Shown here: positions 24,127 through 33,411 of the stretch, one piece after another
Numbering within the stretch: the first letter of the stretch is position 1
Layout of the letters: every line of letters starts with the position of its first letter
Assembly (NCBI GenBank): GCA_934454655.1
Contig: CAKSFK010000016.1
Coordinates: 1 to 50,687, forward strand
Origin: an uncultured Eubacteriales bacterium
GTDB taxonomy: Bacteria > Bacillota > Clostridia > Oscillospirales > Acutalibacteraceae
Reading direction: 5' to 3'
Length of the DNA: 50,687 nt
Position numbers and translations under genes: made by a program
Notes under the pieces: generated by a model
Databases searched by the model: none
Told to the model about the DNA's origin: nothing
The model's input: only the letters and a program-made list of their open reading frames with translations

Positions 24127-25059
24127 ATGAAGATAATTTTTATGGGAACTCCCGATTATGCGGTTAAAACGCTTGAAGCGATTTACGGTGCGGGACACGA
24201 GGTGGCTGCGGTATTTGCTCAGCCGGACAAACCCGTGGGCAGAAAACAGATATTGACCCCGCCCCCGGTTAAGATCTGCGCCGAAAAGCACAAAACCGAG
24301 GTCTATCAGCCCGAAAGCCTTAAAAACGGCGATGCCGCGCGGATAATAAGCGAAATTGCGCCCGACATAATTGTCGTTGTTGCCTACGGTAAAATTCTGC
24401 CGGAAAATATACTAAACATTCCAAGGTACGGCTGTATAAACGGCCATGCTTCGCTACTTCCGCTTTACCGCGGCGCGTCGCCCATTCAGTGGTGCATTGT
24501 AAAAGGTGAAAAAAAGACAGGCGTTACCGTTATGCAGATGGATAAGGGAATGGACACGGGTGATATACTTTTAACCGCAGAAACCGAAATCGGCAGTGAG
24601 GAAACCGCCGTGGATCTGTTCGACAGGCTTTCGGTTATAAGCGCAGAGCTGACGGTGAAGGCGCTTGATAAAATACAGAACGGAGATATTACCCCCATAA
24701 AGCAGGATGAAAGCAAAGCGACATTTGCGCCGATTATAAAAAAGGAAATGGCGCATATAGATTTTTGTAATATGTCCGCCGAAGAGGTTCACAATGCCGT
24801 AAGGGGATATTACTCATGGCCGTGCGCGTTTTTTATATTCGGAGGAAAACGCGTTAAAATTATAAAATGCACGCTCGGCAAGAAAACCTCTTTGCCCGCC
24901 GGCACGGTTGCCGACAGTTCCGATGTGCTTTCCGTCACCTGCGGCGACGGTATTGCCGTTAACCTTACCGAGCTTCAGCCCGAAGGTTCAAAACCAATGA
25001 CCGCAAAACAAATGCTGTGCGGCAGACCGATTGCGCCGGGTACGGTGATAAAGGACTGA
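24127..25059 (+). CDS. fmt: Methionyl-tRNA formyltransferase
   Basis: Formylates Met-tRNA-fMet for initiation. The 310-residue protein starts IFMGTPDYAVKTLEAI, has the catalytic and formyl-THF signature GHASLLPLYRGASPIQWCI near residue 105, and a C-terminal beta-barrel region (GTVIKD end) as usual. It starts 14 bases after def and is followed 4 bases later by rsmB. Confidence 0.97.
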   Translation: MKIIFMGTPDYAVKTLEAIYGAGHEVAAVFAQPDKPVGRKQILTPPPVKICAEKHKTEVYQPESLKNGDAARIISEIAPDIIVVVAYGKILPENILNIPRYGCINGHASLLPLYRGASPIQWCIVKGEKKTGVTVMQMDKGMDTGDILLTAETEIGSEETAVDLFDRLSVISAELTVKALDKIQNGDITPIKQDESKATFAPIIKKEMAHIDFCNMSAEEVHNAVRGYYSWPCAFFIFGGKRVKIIKCTLGKKTSLPAGTVADSSDVLSVTCGDGIAVNLTELQPEGSKPMTAKQMLCGRPIAPGTVIKD

Positions 25060-25063
25060 TACT

Positions 25064-26353
25064 ATGGGAAACGCACGGAAAACCGCGGCTGTCGCGCTTA
25101 CAAGGGTTGACGAAAACAACGCCTACTCCAACATTGTGCTGAACGACGCGCTTAAAAAAGCCGAACTTTCAAAAGAGGATACGGCGCTTGCCTCGGCACT
25201 GTTTTACGGAACGCTGGACAGAAAAATAACAGTTGACTATTATTTGAGCAAATTTATTAAGACCCCGCTTAAAAAAATACCGCCGTTTTCGCTGGCGGTG
25301 CTCAGAAGCGCGGTTTACCAGATAAAATTTATGACCAGAATTCCGCAGTCCGCCGCCGTTAACGAGGCGGTAAAGCTTGTTAAGAACTCAAAGGAAAACC
25401 GTATGTCGGGGCTTACAAACGCTGTTTTACGCAATATTATACGGAATGATATAAAGCTGCCCGACGGCAGCGGCTTAAACTCGCTTTCGGTGAGATATTC
25501 GTGTCCCGAATGGATAGTTAAATCGTTTATTGATGATTACGGAGCGGATACGGCGGAAAGTCTGCTTGCCGAAAGTCTTGAAACACCGCCCGTAACGTTC
25601 AGGGTAAATACGCTTAAAACCACCGCGGAAGAACTTAAAAGCGAACTTGAAAAAAACGGTATTGCCGCCGATTTCGGCAAAACGGAAAACTCGCTTGTTA
25701 TTAAGGGCGGAACGGATATTACAAAGCTTAACGCATATAAAAAGGGGCTGTTTCACGTACAGGACGAGGCTTCGCAGAGAGCGATTGCGGTTTTGGCGCC
25801 GAAAAGCGGCGAACGTATGCTTGATATGTGTGCCGCTCCCGGCGGAAAAAGCTTTACCGCCGCGCAGTTAATGCAAAACCGCGGTGAAATAGTTGCCTGC
25901 GATATATATAACGGGCGCGTAGGTCTTATAACCGAAGGTGCCGAACGCCTGGGAATTGATATTATTAAGCCGCGCGTATGCGACGCCGAAATCAATTACC
26001 CGATGCTGGGACTTTACGACTGCGTGCTGTGCGATGTGCCGTGTTCGGGGCTCGGTGTTCTGCGGCGCAAACCCGATATCAAATATAAGCCCTGTGAGGA
26101 TTTTTCGTCGCTCAAAAAAATACAGAGAACAATACTTAAAAACGCGCTGACTTACTTAAAGCCCGGCGGCAGACTGCTTTATTCAACCTGCACGCTCAGA
26201 ACCGATGAAAATGAAAAACTTGTAAATTCGGTTATAATGGAGTATAATGGTGTTAAAAAAACGTATGAACACACTTATATGCCGCATATTGATAAAACAG
26301 ACGGGTTCTACTGCGCGTTGATTTTAAAGGAGGGAAACGCGCCTCTTGATTAA
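25064..26353 (+). CDS. rsmB: 16S rRNA (cytosine-967-C5) methyltransferase
   Basis: A 429-residue RsmB/Sun family enzyme. An N-terminal NusB-like RNA-binding domain (about residues 1-130; VALTRVDENNAYSNIVLND) precedes the methyltransferase domain, where MLDMCAAPGGKSFTAAQLM binds SAM, CDVPCSGLGVLRRKPDIKY holds the motif IV cysteine, and LLYSTCTL holds the catalytic motif VI cysteine. It overlaps rlmN by 8 bases. Confidence 0.95.
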   Translation: MGNARKTAAVALTRVDENNAYSNIVLNDALKKAELSKEDTALASALFYGTLDRKITVDYYLSKFIKTPLKKIPPFSLAVLRSAVYQIKFMTRIPQSAAVNEAVKLVKNSKENRMSGLTNAVLRNIIRNDIKLPDGSGLNSLSVRYSCPEWIVKSFIDDYGADTAESLLAESLETPPVTFRVNTLKTTAEELKSELEKNGIAADFGKTENSLVIKGGTDITKLNAYKKGLFHVQDEASQRAIAVLAPKSGERMLDMCAAPGGKSFTAAQLMQNRGEIVACDIYNGRVGLITEGAERLGIDIIKPRVCDAEINYPMLGLYDCVLCDVPCSGLGVLRRKPDIKYKPCEDFSSLKKIQRTILKNALTYLKPGGRLLYSTCTLRTDENEKLVNSVIMEYNGVKKTYEHTYMPHIDKTDGFYCALILKEGNAPLD

Positions 26354-27386
26354 AAAAGATATACGCTCAATGTTTCTGTCCGAGCTTGAAAGCCTTTTGG
26401 CGGATATGGGCGAACCTAAGTTCCGTGCCGAACAGCTTTTTTATTGGCTGCAAAAGGGCGAAACCGATTTTGAATTTATGACCAACGTCCCGAAACAGTT
26501 AAGGGAAGCACTGCGTGAAACATCATACATTGCGGACGCAAAAACGGTAAAGCGCTTTGCCTCAAAGCTTGACGAAACGATAAAATATGTTTTTGAGCTT
26601 TATGACGGCGAATATATTGAAACGGTACTTATGAAATATGAGCATGGGTATACGGTCTGTATTTCAACGCAGGTCGGGTGCAGAATGGGCTGCAGCTTTT
26701 GCGCCTCCGGTATAAACGGGCTTACACGAAGCCTTACGGCATCCGAAATGCTGGCGCAGATAACCGCCGTACAACGCGACAATAATATCAGAGTTTCAAA
26801 TATTGTTATGATGGGAATGGGCGAGCCGCTTGATAATTTTGAAAATTCGGTGAGGTTTTTAAGGCTTGTATCGGATGAAAAAGGGCTTAATATCGGGCTG
26901 CGCCATATATCCCTTTCAACCTCGGGGGTTGTAAGCGGAATAAAAAAGCTTAAGGAATACAATTTCCCCGTAACGCTTTCAATTTCTCTTCACGCTCCGA
27001 ACGATAAAATCCGTTCCTCCGTGATGAGAGTTAATAAAAAATGGGGCATTGATGAACTTCTCAGTGCCTGCAAGGAATATCAGGCGGTAACAACACGCCG
27101 AATTTCCTTTGAATACGCCTTAATTGAGGGAGTAAACGATTCCGACGCCTGTGCCGACGAACTGGCGCGGCGGCTTCGCGGCATTATGTGTCACGTTAAT
27201 CTTATACCTGCAAATCCGGTTAAAGAAAACAGCTTTAAAAAACCGGATAAAAATAAAATAAGACATTTTAGAGATCGGCTTACGCAAAACGGCGTTAACG
27301 CAACCGTAAGGAGAACTTTGGGGGCTGATATTGACGCTTCGTGCGGACAGCTTCGCAAACGAGTAAGAGAGGGGGAAGGTCAGTGA
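26346..27386 (+). CDS. rlmN: Dual-specificity rRNA/tRNA m2A methyltransferase RlmN
   Basis: A radical-SAM methyltransferase that makes 2-methyladenosine in 23S rRNA and some tRNAs. The 346-residue protein has the iron-sulfur motif CRMGCSFCAS near residue 115, GMGEPLDNF, LSISLHAPNDKIRSSVMRVN, the RlmN-typical MCHVNLIPANPV, and catalytic cysteines near 115 and the C terminus (DIDASCGQLR). The TTG at 26346, with GGAGGG 11 bases upstream, gives the usual start IKKDIRSM. The gene overlaps rsmB by 8 bases and shares TGA/GTG with prpC. Confidence 0.95.
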   Translation: MIKKDIRSMFLSELESLLADMGEPKFRAEQLFYWLQKGETDFEFMTNVPKQLREALRETSYIADAKTVKRFASKLDETIKYVFELYDGEYIETVLMKYEHGYTVCISTQVGCRMGCSFCASGINGLTRSLTASEMLAQITAVQRDNNIRVSNIVMMGMGEPLDNFENSVRFLRLVSDEKGLNIGLRHISLSTSGVVSGIKKLKEYNFPVTLSISLHAPNDKIRSSVMRVNKKWGIDELLSACKEYQAVTTRRISFEYALIEGVNDSDACADELARRLRGIMCHVNLIPANPVKENSFKKPDKNKIRHFRDRLTQNGVNATVRRTLGADIDASCGQLRKRVREGEGQ

Positions 27387-28108
27387 AAATTCACAGCAAA
27401 ACGGATATAGGCAGAGCGCGCAGCACAAATCAGGATTCTTTTTTTGCAGGAAGAATCGGGGAAAGCGCGGTTTTCGCGGTCGTATGCGACGGAATGGGCG
27501 GCGCTAACGCCGGAAATGTTGCAAGCGAGAACGCGGTTCGCTGTATATCGGATTATATTGTCCGCTCATACCGTGCGGAAATGACTTCGGACTCGGTTGA
27601 ACAAATGCTTAAAAACGCGGTTGCAAGCGCAAATATCGAGCTTTACGATATGTCGGTCGGCAATCCCGTTTACAACGGAATGGGCACAACCGCCGTTTTG
27701 GCGCTTGTTAAGGGCACAACCGCTGTAATAGCGCACGTCGGCGACAGCAGAATATACCTGCTCAACAACGGGATAAAACAGCTCACCCGCGATCATTCGG
27801 TCGTTCAGTCGCTTATAGAGAGCGGAAAGATTACAACGGAGGACGCAAAGGTCCACCCGCGCAAAAATGTTATAACAAGAGCGGTCGGCGCGGAAGAAAA
27901 CATTGCTGTGGACACTGCGGTTTTAACTCTTGAAGATAACGACGCGCTTCTGCTCTGCACAGACGGGCTTACCAATTTTTTAAGCGACGGTGATATTTTG
28001 GAGCTGTTTAAAAGCAACCCGCAGGAGCTTTTGCCAGAAAAACTAATTGACGCCGCAAACTCAAACGGCGGCGGAGATAATATAACAGCTGTGGTTTTAG
28101 GTAATTAA
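27383..28108 (+). CDS. prpC: PP2C-type protein phosphatase
   Basis: A 241-residue serine/threonine phosphatase that opposes the PASTA kinase encoded next to it. PP2C metal-site motifs are RSTNQDSF, VVCDGMGGANAGNVAS, THVGDSRIYLL-type sequence AHVGDSRIYLL, LLLCTDGLTNFL and GGGDNITAVVL. The start is the GTG at 27383, which overlaps the rlmN stop codon (GTGA), with GAGGGGGAAGG upstream. It controls phosphorylation linked to cell-wall growth and germination in related bacteria. Confidence 0.95.
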   Translation: MKIHSKTDIGRARSTNQDSFFAGRIGESAVFAVVCDGMGGANAGNVASENAVRCISDYIVRSYRAEMTSDSVEQMLKNAVASANIELYDMSVGNPVYNGMGTTAVLALVKGTTAVIAHVGDSRIYLLNNGIKQLTRDHSVVQSLIESGKITTEDAKVHPRKNVITRAVGAEENIAVDTAVLTLEDNDALLLCTDGLTNFLSDGDILELFKSNPQELLPEKLIDAANSNGGGDNITAVVLGN

Positions 28109-28125
28109 CGGAAAGGATAAAAGTT

Positions 28126-30129
28126 ATGGATAGATTTGTCGGAAAACGTCTTGACGGAAGATATGAGATTAAAGAAATAATAGGCGTCGGCGGAATGGCG
28201 GTTGTCTACAAGGCTTATGACAATCAGGAAAACCGCATTGTCGCGGTTAAAATTCTCAAAGAAGAATTTATTTCCAACGAGGAATTTGTGCGCCGCTTTA
28301 AAAACGAATCAAAGGCGATTGCAATGCTTTCGCACCCCAATATTGTTAAGGTTTACGACGTAAGCTTCGGCGACCTTATTCAGTATATCGTAATGGAATA
28401 TATTGACGGCATAACCCTCAAGGAGTACATTGAGCGCGAGGGCAGCCTCAGGTGGAAGGACGCCGTTCACTTTACAATTCAGATATTAAAGGGACTCCAG
28501 CACGCGCACGATAAAGGCATTGTTCACCGCGATGTCAAACCCCAGAATATAATGGTTCTGCCAGACGGCACAATAAAGGTGACCGATTTCGGCATTGCCC
28601 GCTTTGCCAGAAGCGAACAGCGCACTATTACCGATAAGGCAATAGGCTCGGTTCATTATATCAGCCCCGAGCAGGCAAGAGGGGAAAAGACCGACGAAAA
28701 GACCGACATTTATTCCGTTGGCGTTATGCTTTACGAAATGCTTACGGGCAGACTGCCGTTCCAGGCGGAAAGCGCGGTTTCGGTTGCCATAATGCAGCTT
28801 CAACGCGACCCGCAGCTGCCTACCGAGATCAACGGTTCAATACCGCTGGGTCTTGAACAGATAACAATGCGCGCTATGCAGAAAAACCCCGAAAGACGTT
28901 ACCAGTCGGCGGCGGAAATGCTGTGCGATCTCGGCGCATTCAGAAAGGACCCGTCCTTAACGTTTGATTATTCATATTTTGTGGACGACTCTCCCACAAA
29001 GTTTGTCCCCGGTAATTTTGATTATGACAGCGTTCAGATAAATGACCGTGAAGAGGAAAGCGACGTTAAGGAAAAGAATAATATGATACCCATATTGGCG
29101 GGTATTGCGGTTACTCTTGTTATTGCCATTATTATTTTGGGCGTTCTTTTTGTGCCTAAGCTCTTTTCAAAATCAAGTTCGGAGCTTACCTGTCCCAAAT
29201 TTGTTGGCAAACAGCTTGAGGAAATTAAATCCAACAAGGAATATACCGATAATTTCAAGTTTACCGAGGAATGGAACTCCAATCCCGATTATGCCTACGG
29301 CTATGTTTACGAGCAATCAAAAGCAGAGGGACAGAAGCTTAAAAAGGGCGCCGCTGTAACCCTTTACGTAAGTAAGGGTCAGTCTACCAAAAAGGTGCCT
29401 GATGTTTACGGCAAGACCGAATCCGCCGCTGTTTCGGAGCTTAAGGCGGAGGGACTTAAACCCACCGTTACCGAAATGCCGAGCGACGACGTTGAGGCCG
29501 GTAAGGTTATTAAGACCGAGCCGCAGCGCACCGAAATTGTTGAGGAAAACGCTGCCATTACCGTGTTTGTAAGCTCGGGCAAATCGGTTAAAAACGTTAG
29601 CGTTCCGTCGGTTGTGGGTATGAAACAGGCAGATGCCGAAAAGGCTTTGAGGGATAAAAAGCTTGTTCCCGAAATAAAGGAAACGGTTATTACAACCGAT
29701 GATAAATACTATCCCGTGGGATATGTTGTTAAACAAAATCCCGACACAGGCTCTTCACAGATTCCCGAGGGTTCAACCGTTACAATATACATCAGCAAGG
29801 GCGTATCTATGGATGTAACGGTAGACCTGCCGAGCGACTGCCCCGTTAACACTTATTTTGTTTCCCTTTGGGAGGACAACGCAAATATGACTGCGGAAAG
29901 CCAAAAGCTTAACGCAAGCGGCTTACGCGAGTACACTTTCAAGGGTATCAGCTCAAAGCAGGAAGAAGCGTCATACACCGTTAAAATTTCTACCGACCAA
30001 AAGGATTATTACAGAGTAACACAAATAAGAGTAAACTTTAAAACCGGCAGAGTATCGGTGGAAAGGGACTTTACCGAGTATACAAAAATTGCGGGTTCAA
30101 CCTCGACAAGTTCACAAAGCATGCGTTAA
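28126..30129 (+). CDS. prkC: PASTA-domain serine/threonine protein kinase
   Basis: A 667-residue membrane kinase that senses muropeptides or lipid II outside the cell. The cytoplasmic kinase domain spans about residues 10-275: G-loop GVGGMAVVYKAY, Lys in VAVKIL, catalytic HRDVKPQN near 133, and VTDFGIAR. A charged linker leads to one membrane helix around 318-342 (ILAGIAVTLVIAIIILGVLF). Outside are about three PASTA repeats (for example KVPDVYGKTESAAVSELKAE and VPSVVGMKQADAEKALRDK) and an extra C-terminal beta-rich domain of about 100 residues. It is paired with prpC 17 bases upstream; its stop overlaps rsgA by one base. Confidence 0.96.
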   Translation: MDRFVGKRLDGRYEIKEIIGVGGMAVVYKAYDNQENRIVAVKILKEEFISNEEFVRRFKNESKAIAMLSHPNIVKVYDVSFGDLIQYIVMEYIDGITLKEYIEREGSLRWKDAVHFTIQILKGLQHAHDKGIVHRDVKPQNIMVLPDGTIKVTDFGIARFARSEQRTITDKAIGSVHYISPEQARGEKTDEKTDIYSVGVMLYEMLTGRLPFQAESAVSVAIMQLQRDPQLPTEINGSIPLGLEQITMRAMQKNPERRYQSAAEMLCDLGAFRKDPSLTFDYSYFVDDSPTKFVPGNFDYDSVQINDREEESDVKEKNNMIPILAGIAVTLVIAIIILGVLFVPKLFSKSSSELTCPKFVGKQLEEIKSNKEYTDNFKFTEEWNSNPDYAYGYVYEQSKAEGQKLKKGAAVTLYVSKGQSTKKVPDVYGKTESAAVSELKAEGLKPTVTEMPSDDVEAGKVIKTEPQRTEIVEENAAITVFVSSGKSVKNVSVPSVVGMKQADAEKALRDKKLVPEIKETVITTDDKYYPVGYVVKQNPDTGSSQIPEGSTVTIYISKGVSMDVTVDLPSDCPVNTYFVSLWEDNANMTAESQKLNASGLREYTFKGISSKQEEASYTVKISTDQKDYYRVTQIRVNFKTGRVSVERDFTEYTKIAGSTSTSSQSMR

Positions 30130-31016
30130 TGACAGGAAAAATCGTAAAGGCATTATCCGGTTTTTATTATGTGAATAACGGAAATACCGTTTATGAATGT
30201 AAGGCAAGGGGAAGCTTTCGCAAAAGCGGAATTTCCCCTTTGGTGGGCGATACTGCCGAATTTGAGCCGCTTCCTGACAATACGGGGACGGTAACGGCGA
30301 TAAGCCAAAGAAAATCCTTTCTTTTAAGACCGCCGGTCGCGAATATTGACAGACTGTTTATAGTATCTGCTCACGATAATCCTTCCCCCAACACATTTTT
30401 AATTGACAAAATAACCGCCATTGCCCTGTGGAGCGGTATTGAGCCCGTTGTGGTGTTTAATAAATGCGATGTGGGCGATTTTGAGGAATTGCGGCGCATA
30501 TATTCCTCAATTCCGTTTTTAACCCTCACGGTTTCCGCAAAAACGGGTGAGGGACTGGACAGACTGCGCGAGGAATTAAAGGGCAGAACAAGCGCGTTTA
30601 CGGGGAATTCGGGCGTCGGCAAATCAAGCATCTTAAACGCTCTGTACCCGAATTTGGCGCTTCCTACGGGCAATATCAGCGAAAAACTGGGCAGGGGAAA
30701 GCACACTACAAGGCATACCGAGCTATTCCGCCTGCCGCAGGGCGGATATGTGGCGGATACCCCGGGATTTTCGTCAGTCGGGTATGAGGGATTTGAATAT
30801 GATTTTAAGGAAAAATTAGTGCAGTCCTTTCCCGATATTGACGCGTATTCAGATAACTGCCGCTTTTCATCCTGCACGCACACCTGCGAAAAGGGCTGTA
30901 ACGTTATAAAAGCGATAAATGACGGCCTTATAAACGAAAGCCGCCATAATTCGTATGTTGCACTTTTTAACGAATTGAAAGAATTTAAGCCCTGGAATAC
31001 CGCAAAACGCAAATAA
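30129..31016 (+). CDS. rsgA: Small-ribosomal-subunit biogenesis GTPase RsgA
   Basis: A 295-residue circularly permuted GTPase (CpgA/YloQ) that helps mature the 30S subunit. An N-terminal OB fold is followed by G4 FNKCD, G1 GNSGVGKSSILNAL, and G3 DTPGF in permuted order. The C-terminal zinc site is C...CTHTCEKGC (NCRFSSCTHTCEKGCNV). It overlaps prkC by one base, as in Bacillus. In Bacillus rpe and thiN follow; here a small Cys-rich membrane protein and spoVM come next. Confidence 0.95.
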   Translation: MTGKIVKALSGFYYVNNGNTVYECKARGSFRKSGISPLVGDTAEFEPLPDNTGTVTAISQRKSFLLRPPVANIDRLFIVSAHDNPSPNTFLIDKITAIALWSGIEPVVVFNKCDVGDFEELRRIYSSIPFLTLTVSAKTGEGLDRLREELKGRTSAFTGNSGVGKSSILNALYPNLALPTGNISEKLGRGKHTTRHTELFRLPQGGYVADTPGFSSVGYEGFEYDFKEKLVQSFPDIDAYSDNCRFSSCTHTCEKGCNVIKAINDGLINESRHNSYVALFNELKEFKPWNTAKRK

Positions 31017-31111
31017 AAGTAACATTTTCAAGTTTTCCCTATATACTGTTATTGTAAGAAGCGGAAGGATCCGTTTTCTGCAATAATTATAAGACCTGAG
31101 GGGAACGGAAT

Positions 31112-31264
31112 ATGAAACGACGCTGCAACAACTGTAACAAAGGTATTATCGCGATAACTTTTGCCTGCGGATTGCTTATAAGCTGTTTCTGTCCGCCCCG
31201 CTGTCTTGTCGCGGTGCTGGCAATCTGGGTAATAATACTCGGATTTTCCGGCAGGCGCTGTTAA
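31112..31264 (+). CDS. Small cysteine-rich membrane protein (50 aa), unknown function
   Basis: Starts at ATG 31112 after GAGGGGAACGG and encodes 50 residues. An N-terminal CNNCNKG motif (Cys 5 and 8) is followed by two hydrophobic stretches (about residues 11-27 and 31-45) joined by CFCPPRC, and it ends in GRRC. There are seven cysteines in total. It sits between rsgA and spoVM in the position of rpe-thiN in Bacillus. I do not recognise a named family. The location next to spoVM makes a sporulation role possible, but that is inference. Confidence 0.65.
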   Translation: MKRRCNNCNKGIIAITFACGLLISCFCPPRCLVAVLAIWVIILGFSGRRC

Positions 31265-31280
31265 GCAAGGGGGATTTATT

Positions 31281-31364
31281 GTGAAAGTTGTACTTATTAA
31301 AAGCCCGAAGTTTTTAAGCGGTTTTCTCAGAATGATTTTTAAAATTAAGAAACAAAGCGTTTAA
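31281..31364 (+). CDS. spoVM: Stage V sporulation protein SpoVM
   Basis: A 27-residue peptide starting at GTG 31281, with the core LIKSPKFLSGFLRMIFKIKK. This matches the Bacillus SpoVM pattern (26 residues, TIKLPKFLGGIVRAM), with the conserved I-K-x-P-K-F-L-x-G and the following hydrophobic and basic helix. SpoVM is an amphipathic helix that recognises the curved forespore membrane and recruits SpoIVA to begin coat assembly. AAGGGGGAT precedes the start. The gene lies downstream of prkC-rsgA, as in Bacillus. It is too short for most gene finders, and it indicates an endospore-forming lineage. Confidence 0.9.
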   Translation: MKVVLIKSPKFLSGFLRMIFKIKKQSV

Positions 31365-31407
31365 ACCGTTGGGTTGGGGCAGACTTTTGTCTGCCCCGAA
31401 AACGGTT
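31364..31407 (+). terminator. Hairpin after spoVM
   Basis: A two-part stem: AACCGTT/AACGGTT outside (31364-31370, 31401-31407) and GGGGCAGAC/GTCTGCCCC inside (31376-31384, 31389-31397) with a TTTT loop. It starts at the last base of spoVM. No T run follows, so it may stabilise the transcript end rather than terminate intrinsically. Confidence 0.6.
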
Positions 31408-31494
31408 GTGTCGGTGCGTAACCTGCAAGAATAATAAAACCGAAAATTGACCAAAATACGAATATACATACTGAATTGGAGGAAATAACATTTA

Positions 31495-33390
31495 ATGAGT
31501 GAAATTAAAGAAATGAAAAATAACGGCGCTTCCGCCGCAAACGAAAATAAAAGCAGACAAAAAAGAACTTATACAAGAAGAGCGCCCTCCGCACAGAAAT
31601 CGGGCGGAAATACCGCAAAAAAAACAGCGGCAAAGGGCACAAATGCCGCACAAAACAAAACTGCTGCAAGAACCGCCGGAAAAACGCGCGGCAAAACCGC
31701 GGGAAACCACAGAAACACCAATGCGGGTCAGCACAAGCCGCTTAAAATAATACCTCTGGGGGGACTCGGCGAAATAGGAAAAAATATAACCCTTTTTGAG
31801 TATGACGGGGATATGTTTATTTCCGATTGCGGAATGGCGTTTCCTGACGAGGAAACCCCGGGAATTGACATTGTTATACCCGATTTTACCTATGTGCTTG
31901 AAAATAAGGATAAAATAAAGGGTCTTGTTGTCACCCACGGACACGAGGACCACATAGGCGCAATTCCTTATTTACTGCGTAATTTCAATGTTCCGATATA
32001 CGCAACCCGACTGACGATAGGTCTTATAGAGGGAAAACTGCGCGAGCACAAACTGCTCGGCGAGGCAAAGCTTAACGTTACAAACCCGGGCGATGTTGTA
32101 AAGCTGGGCAAATTCAGCGTGGAATTTATTCACGTTAACCACTCAATTCCGGACGCGGTCGGTTTTGCGATAACCTGTCCCGCCGGCACTGTGGTTCAAA
32201 CAGGCGACTTTAAAATCGACACCACCCCTATTGACGATAACGTTATTGACATAGGCAGATTTGCCGAACTTGGCAAAAAGGGCGTTCTTGCGCTTATGTC
32301 CGATTCCACAAACGCCGAAAGACCGGGCTTTACGCCGAGCGAGCGCATTGTGGGCGATTCCTTTTCCAACCTCTTTAAAAAGGCGGAAAGTCACCGCATA
32401 ATCGTTGCGACGTTCTCTTCGAATATCCACCGCATACAGCAGATCATAGATGAAGCCGTGCGGTGCGGAAGAAAGGTTGCGGTTTCGGGAAGAAGTATGA
32501 TAAACGTTGTTTCGGTTGCGGAAGAACTCGGTTATCTTAACGTTCCCAAAGATGTTCTTATTGATATTGATATGATAAAGAACTATCCGCCCGACGAGCT
32601 TGTTATTGTAACAACGGGCAGTCAGGGCGAACCGCTTTCGGCGCTTCACAGAATTGCGTTTTCCGACCACAGGCAGGTTGAAATTATACCCGGAGATATG
32701 ATAATTATTTCCGCAACCCCCATTCCCGGAAATGAAAAGCTTGTAAGCAAGGTTGTAAACGAGCTTATGAAACGCGGCGCAAACGTTGTTTACGAAAGAA
32801 TGTACGACGTTCACGTTTCGGGTCACGCGTGCAGGGAAGAGCTTAAGCTTATGATGAGCATTGTTAAGCCTAAGTATTTTATTCCGCTCCACGGTGAGCA
32901 AAAGCATCTTATGAAGCACGCCGAGCTTGCACGGCAGATGGGAATACCCGAAAGCAATATTCTCATTGCCGACAACGGCAGTGTTATAGAGGTATCCCGG
33001 GCGGCGCTTAAATCAACCGAAACCGTGCAGGCGGGCAGAGTTCTGGTTGACGGACTGGGCGTCGGAGATGTCGGCAGTATCGTTCTGCGTGACAGAAAAC
33101 ACCTTGCCGATGACGGTATAATAATTGTTGCGGTTTCAATCGACGGCGTTACGCGTGAGGTTGTGGCAGGTCCCGACGTTGTTTCGCGCGGCTTTGTTTA
33201 CGTTAAGGAATCGGAAAGACTGATGCACGATATAAACGAGCTTGTATGCGATATTCTTGAACGTTGCTTTATTGAGGGCGTGAAGGACTGGAATACAATA
33301 AAGACCAGAATTAAGGAGCGGATATCAAGGTATGTAAGCGCAAAAACACGCAGAAGTCCTATGATACTACCGATCATAATGGAAGTTTAA
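31495..33390 (+). CDS. rnj: Ribonuclease J with basic N-terminal extension
   Basis: A 631-residue RNase J, the 5'-exonuclease and endonuclease of mRNA decay and rRNA maturation. The metallo-beta-lactamase core starts near residue 83 (LKIIPLGGLGEIGKN), has the metal motif THGHEDHIGAIPY near 147, the beta-CASP region with SDSTNAERPGFTPSE and GSQGEPLSAL, and the C-terminal HGEQKHL site. The first 80 or so residues are rich in Lys, Ala, Thr, Asn and Arg and look disordered; most RNase J proteins lack this. GGAGG lies 12 bases before the ATG. rplI follows 21 bases downstream. Confidence 0.94.
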   Translation: MSEIKEMKNNGASAANENKSRQKRTYTRRAPSAQKSGGNTAKKTAAKGTNAAQNKTAARTAGKTRGKTAGNHRNTNAGQHKPLKIIPLGGLGEIGKNITLFEYDGDMFISDCGMAFPDEETPGIDIVIPDFTYVLENKDKIKGLVVTHGHEDHIGAIPYLLRNFNVPIYATRLTIGLIEGKLREHKLLGEAKLNVTNPGDVVKLGKFSVEFIHVNHSIPDAVGFAITCPAGTVVQTGDFKIDTTPIDDNVIDIGRFAELGKKGVLALMSDSTNAERPGFTPSERIVGDSFSNLFKKAESHRIIVATFSSNIHRIQQIIDEAVRCGRKVAVSGRSMINVVSVAEELGYLNVPKDVLIDIDMIKNYPPDELVIVTTGSQGEPLSALHRIAFSDHRQVEIIPGDMIIISATPIPGNEKLVSKVVNELMKRGANVVYERMYDVHVSGHACREELKLMMSIVKPKYFIPLHGEQKHLMKHAELARQMGIPESNILIADNGSVIEVSRAALKSTETVQAGRVLVDGLGVGDVGSIVLRDRKHLADDGIIIVAVSIDGVTREVVAGPDVVSRGFVYVKESERLMHDINELVCDILERCFIEGVKDWNTIKTRIKERISRYVSAKTRRSPMILPIIMEV

Positions 33391-33411
33391 AAGCAGAAAG
33401 GATTGTTTGTT

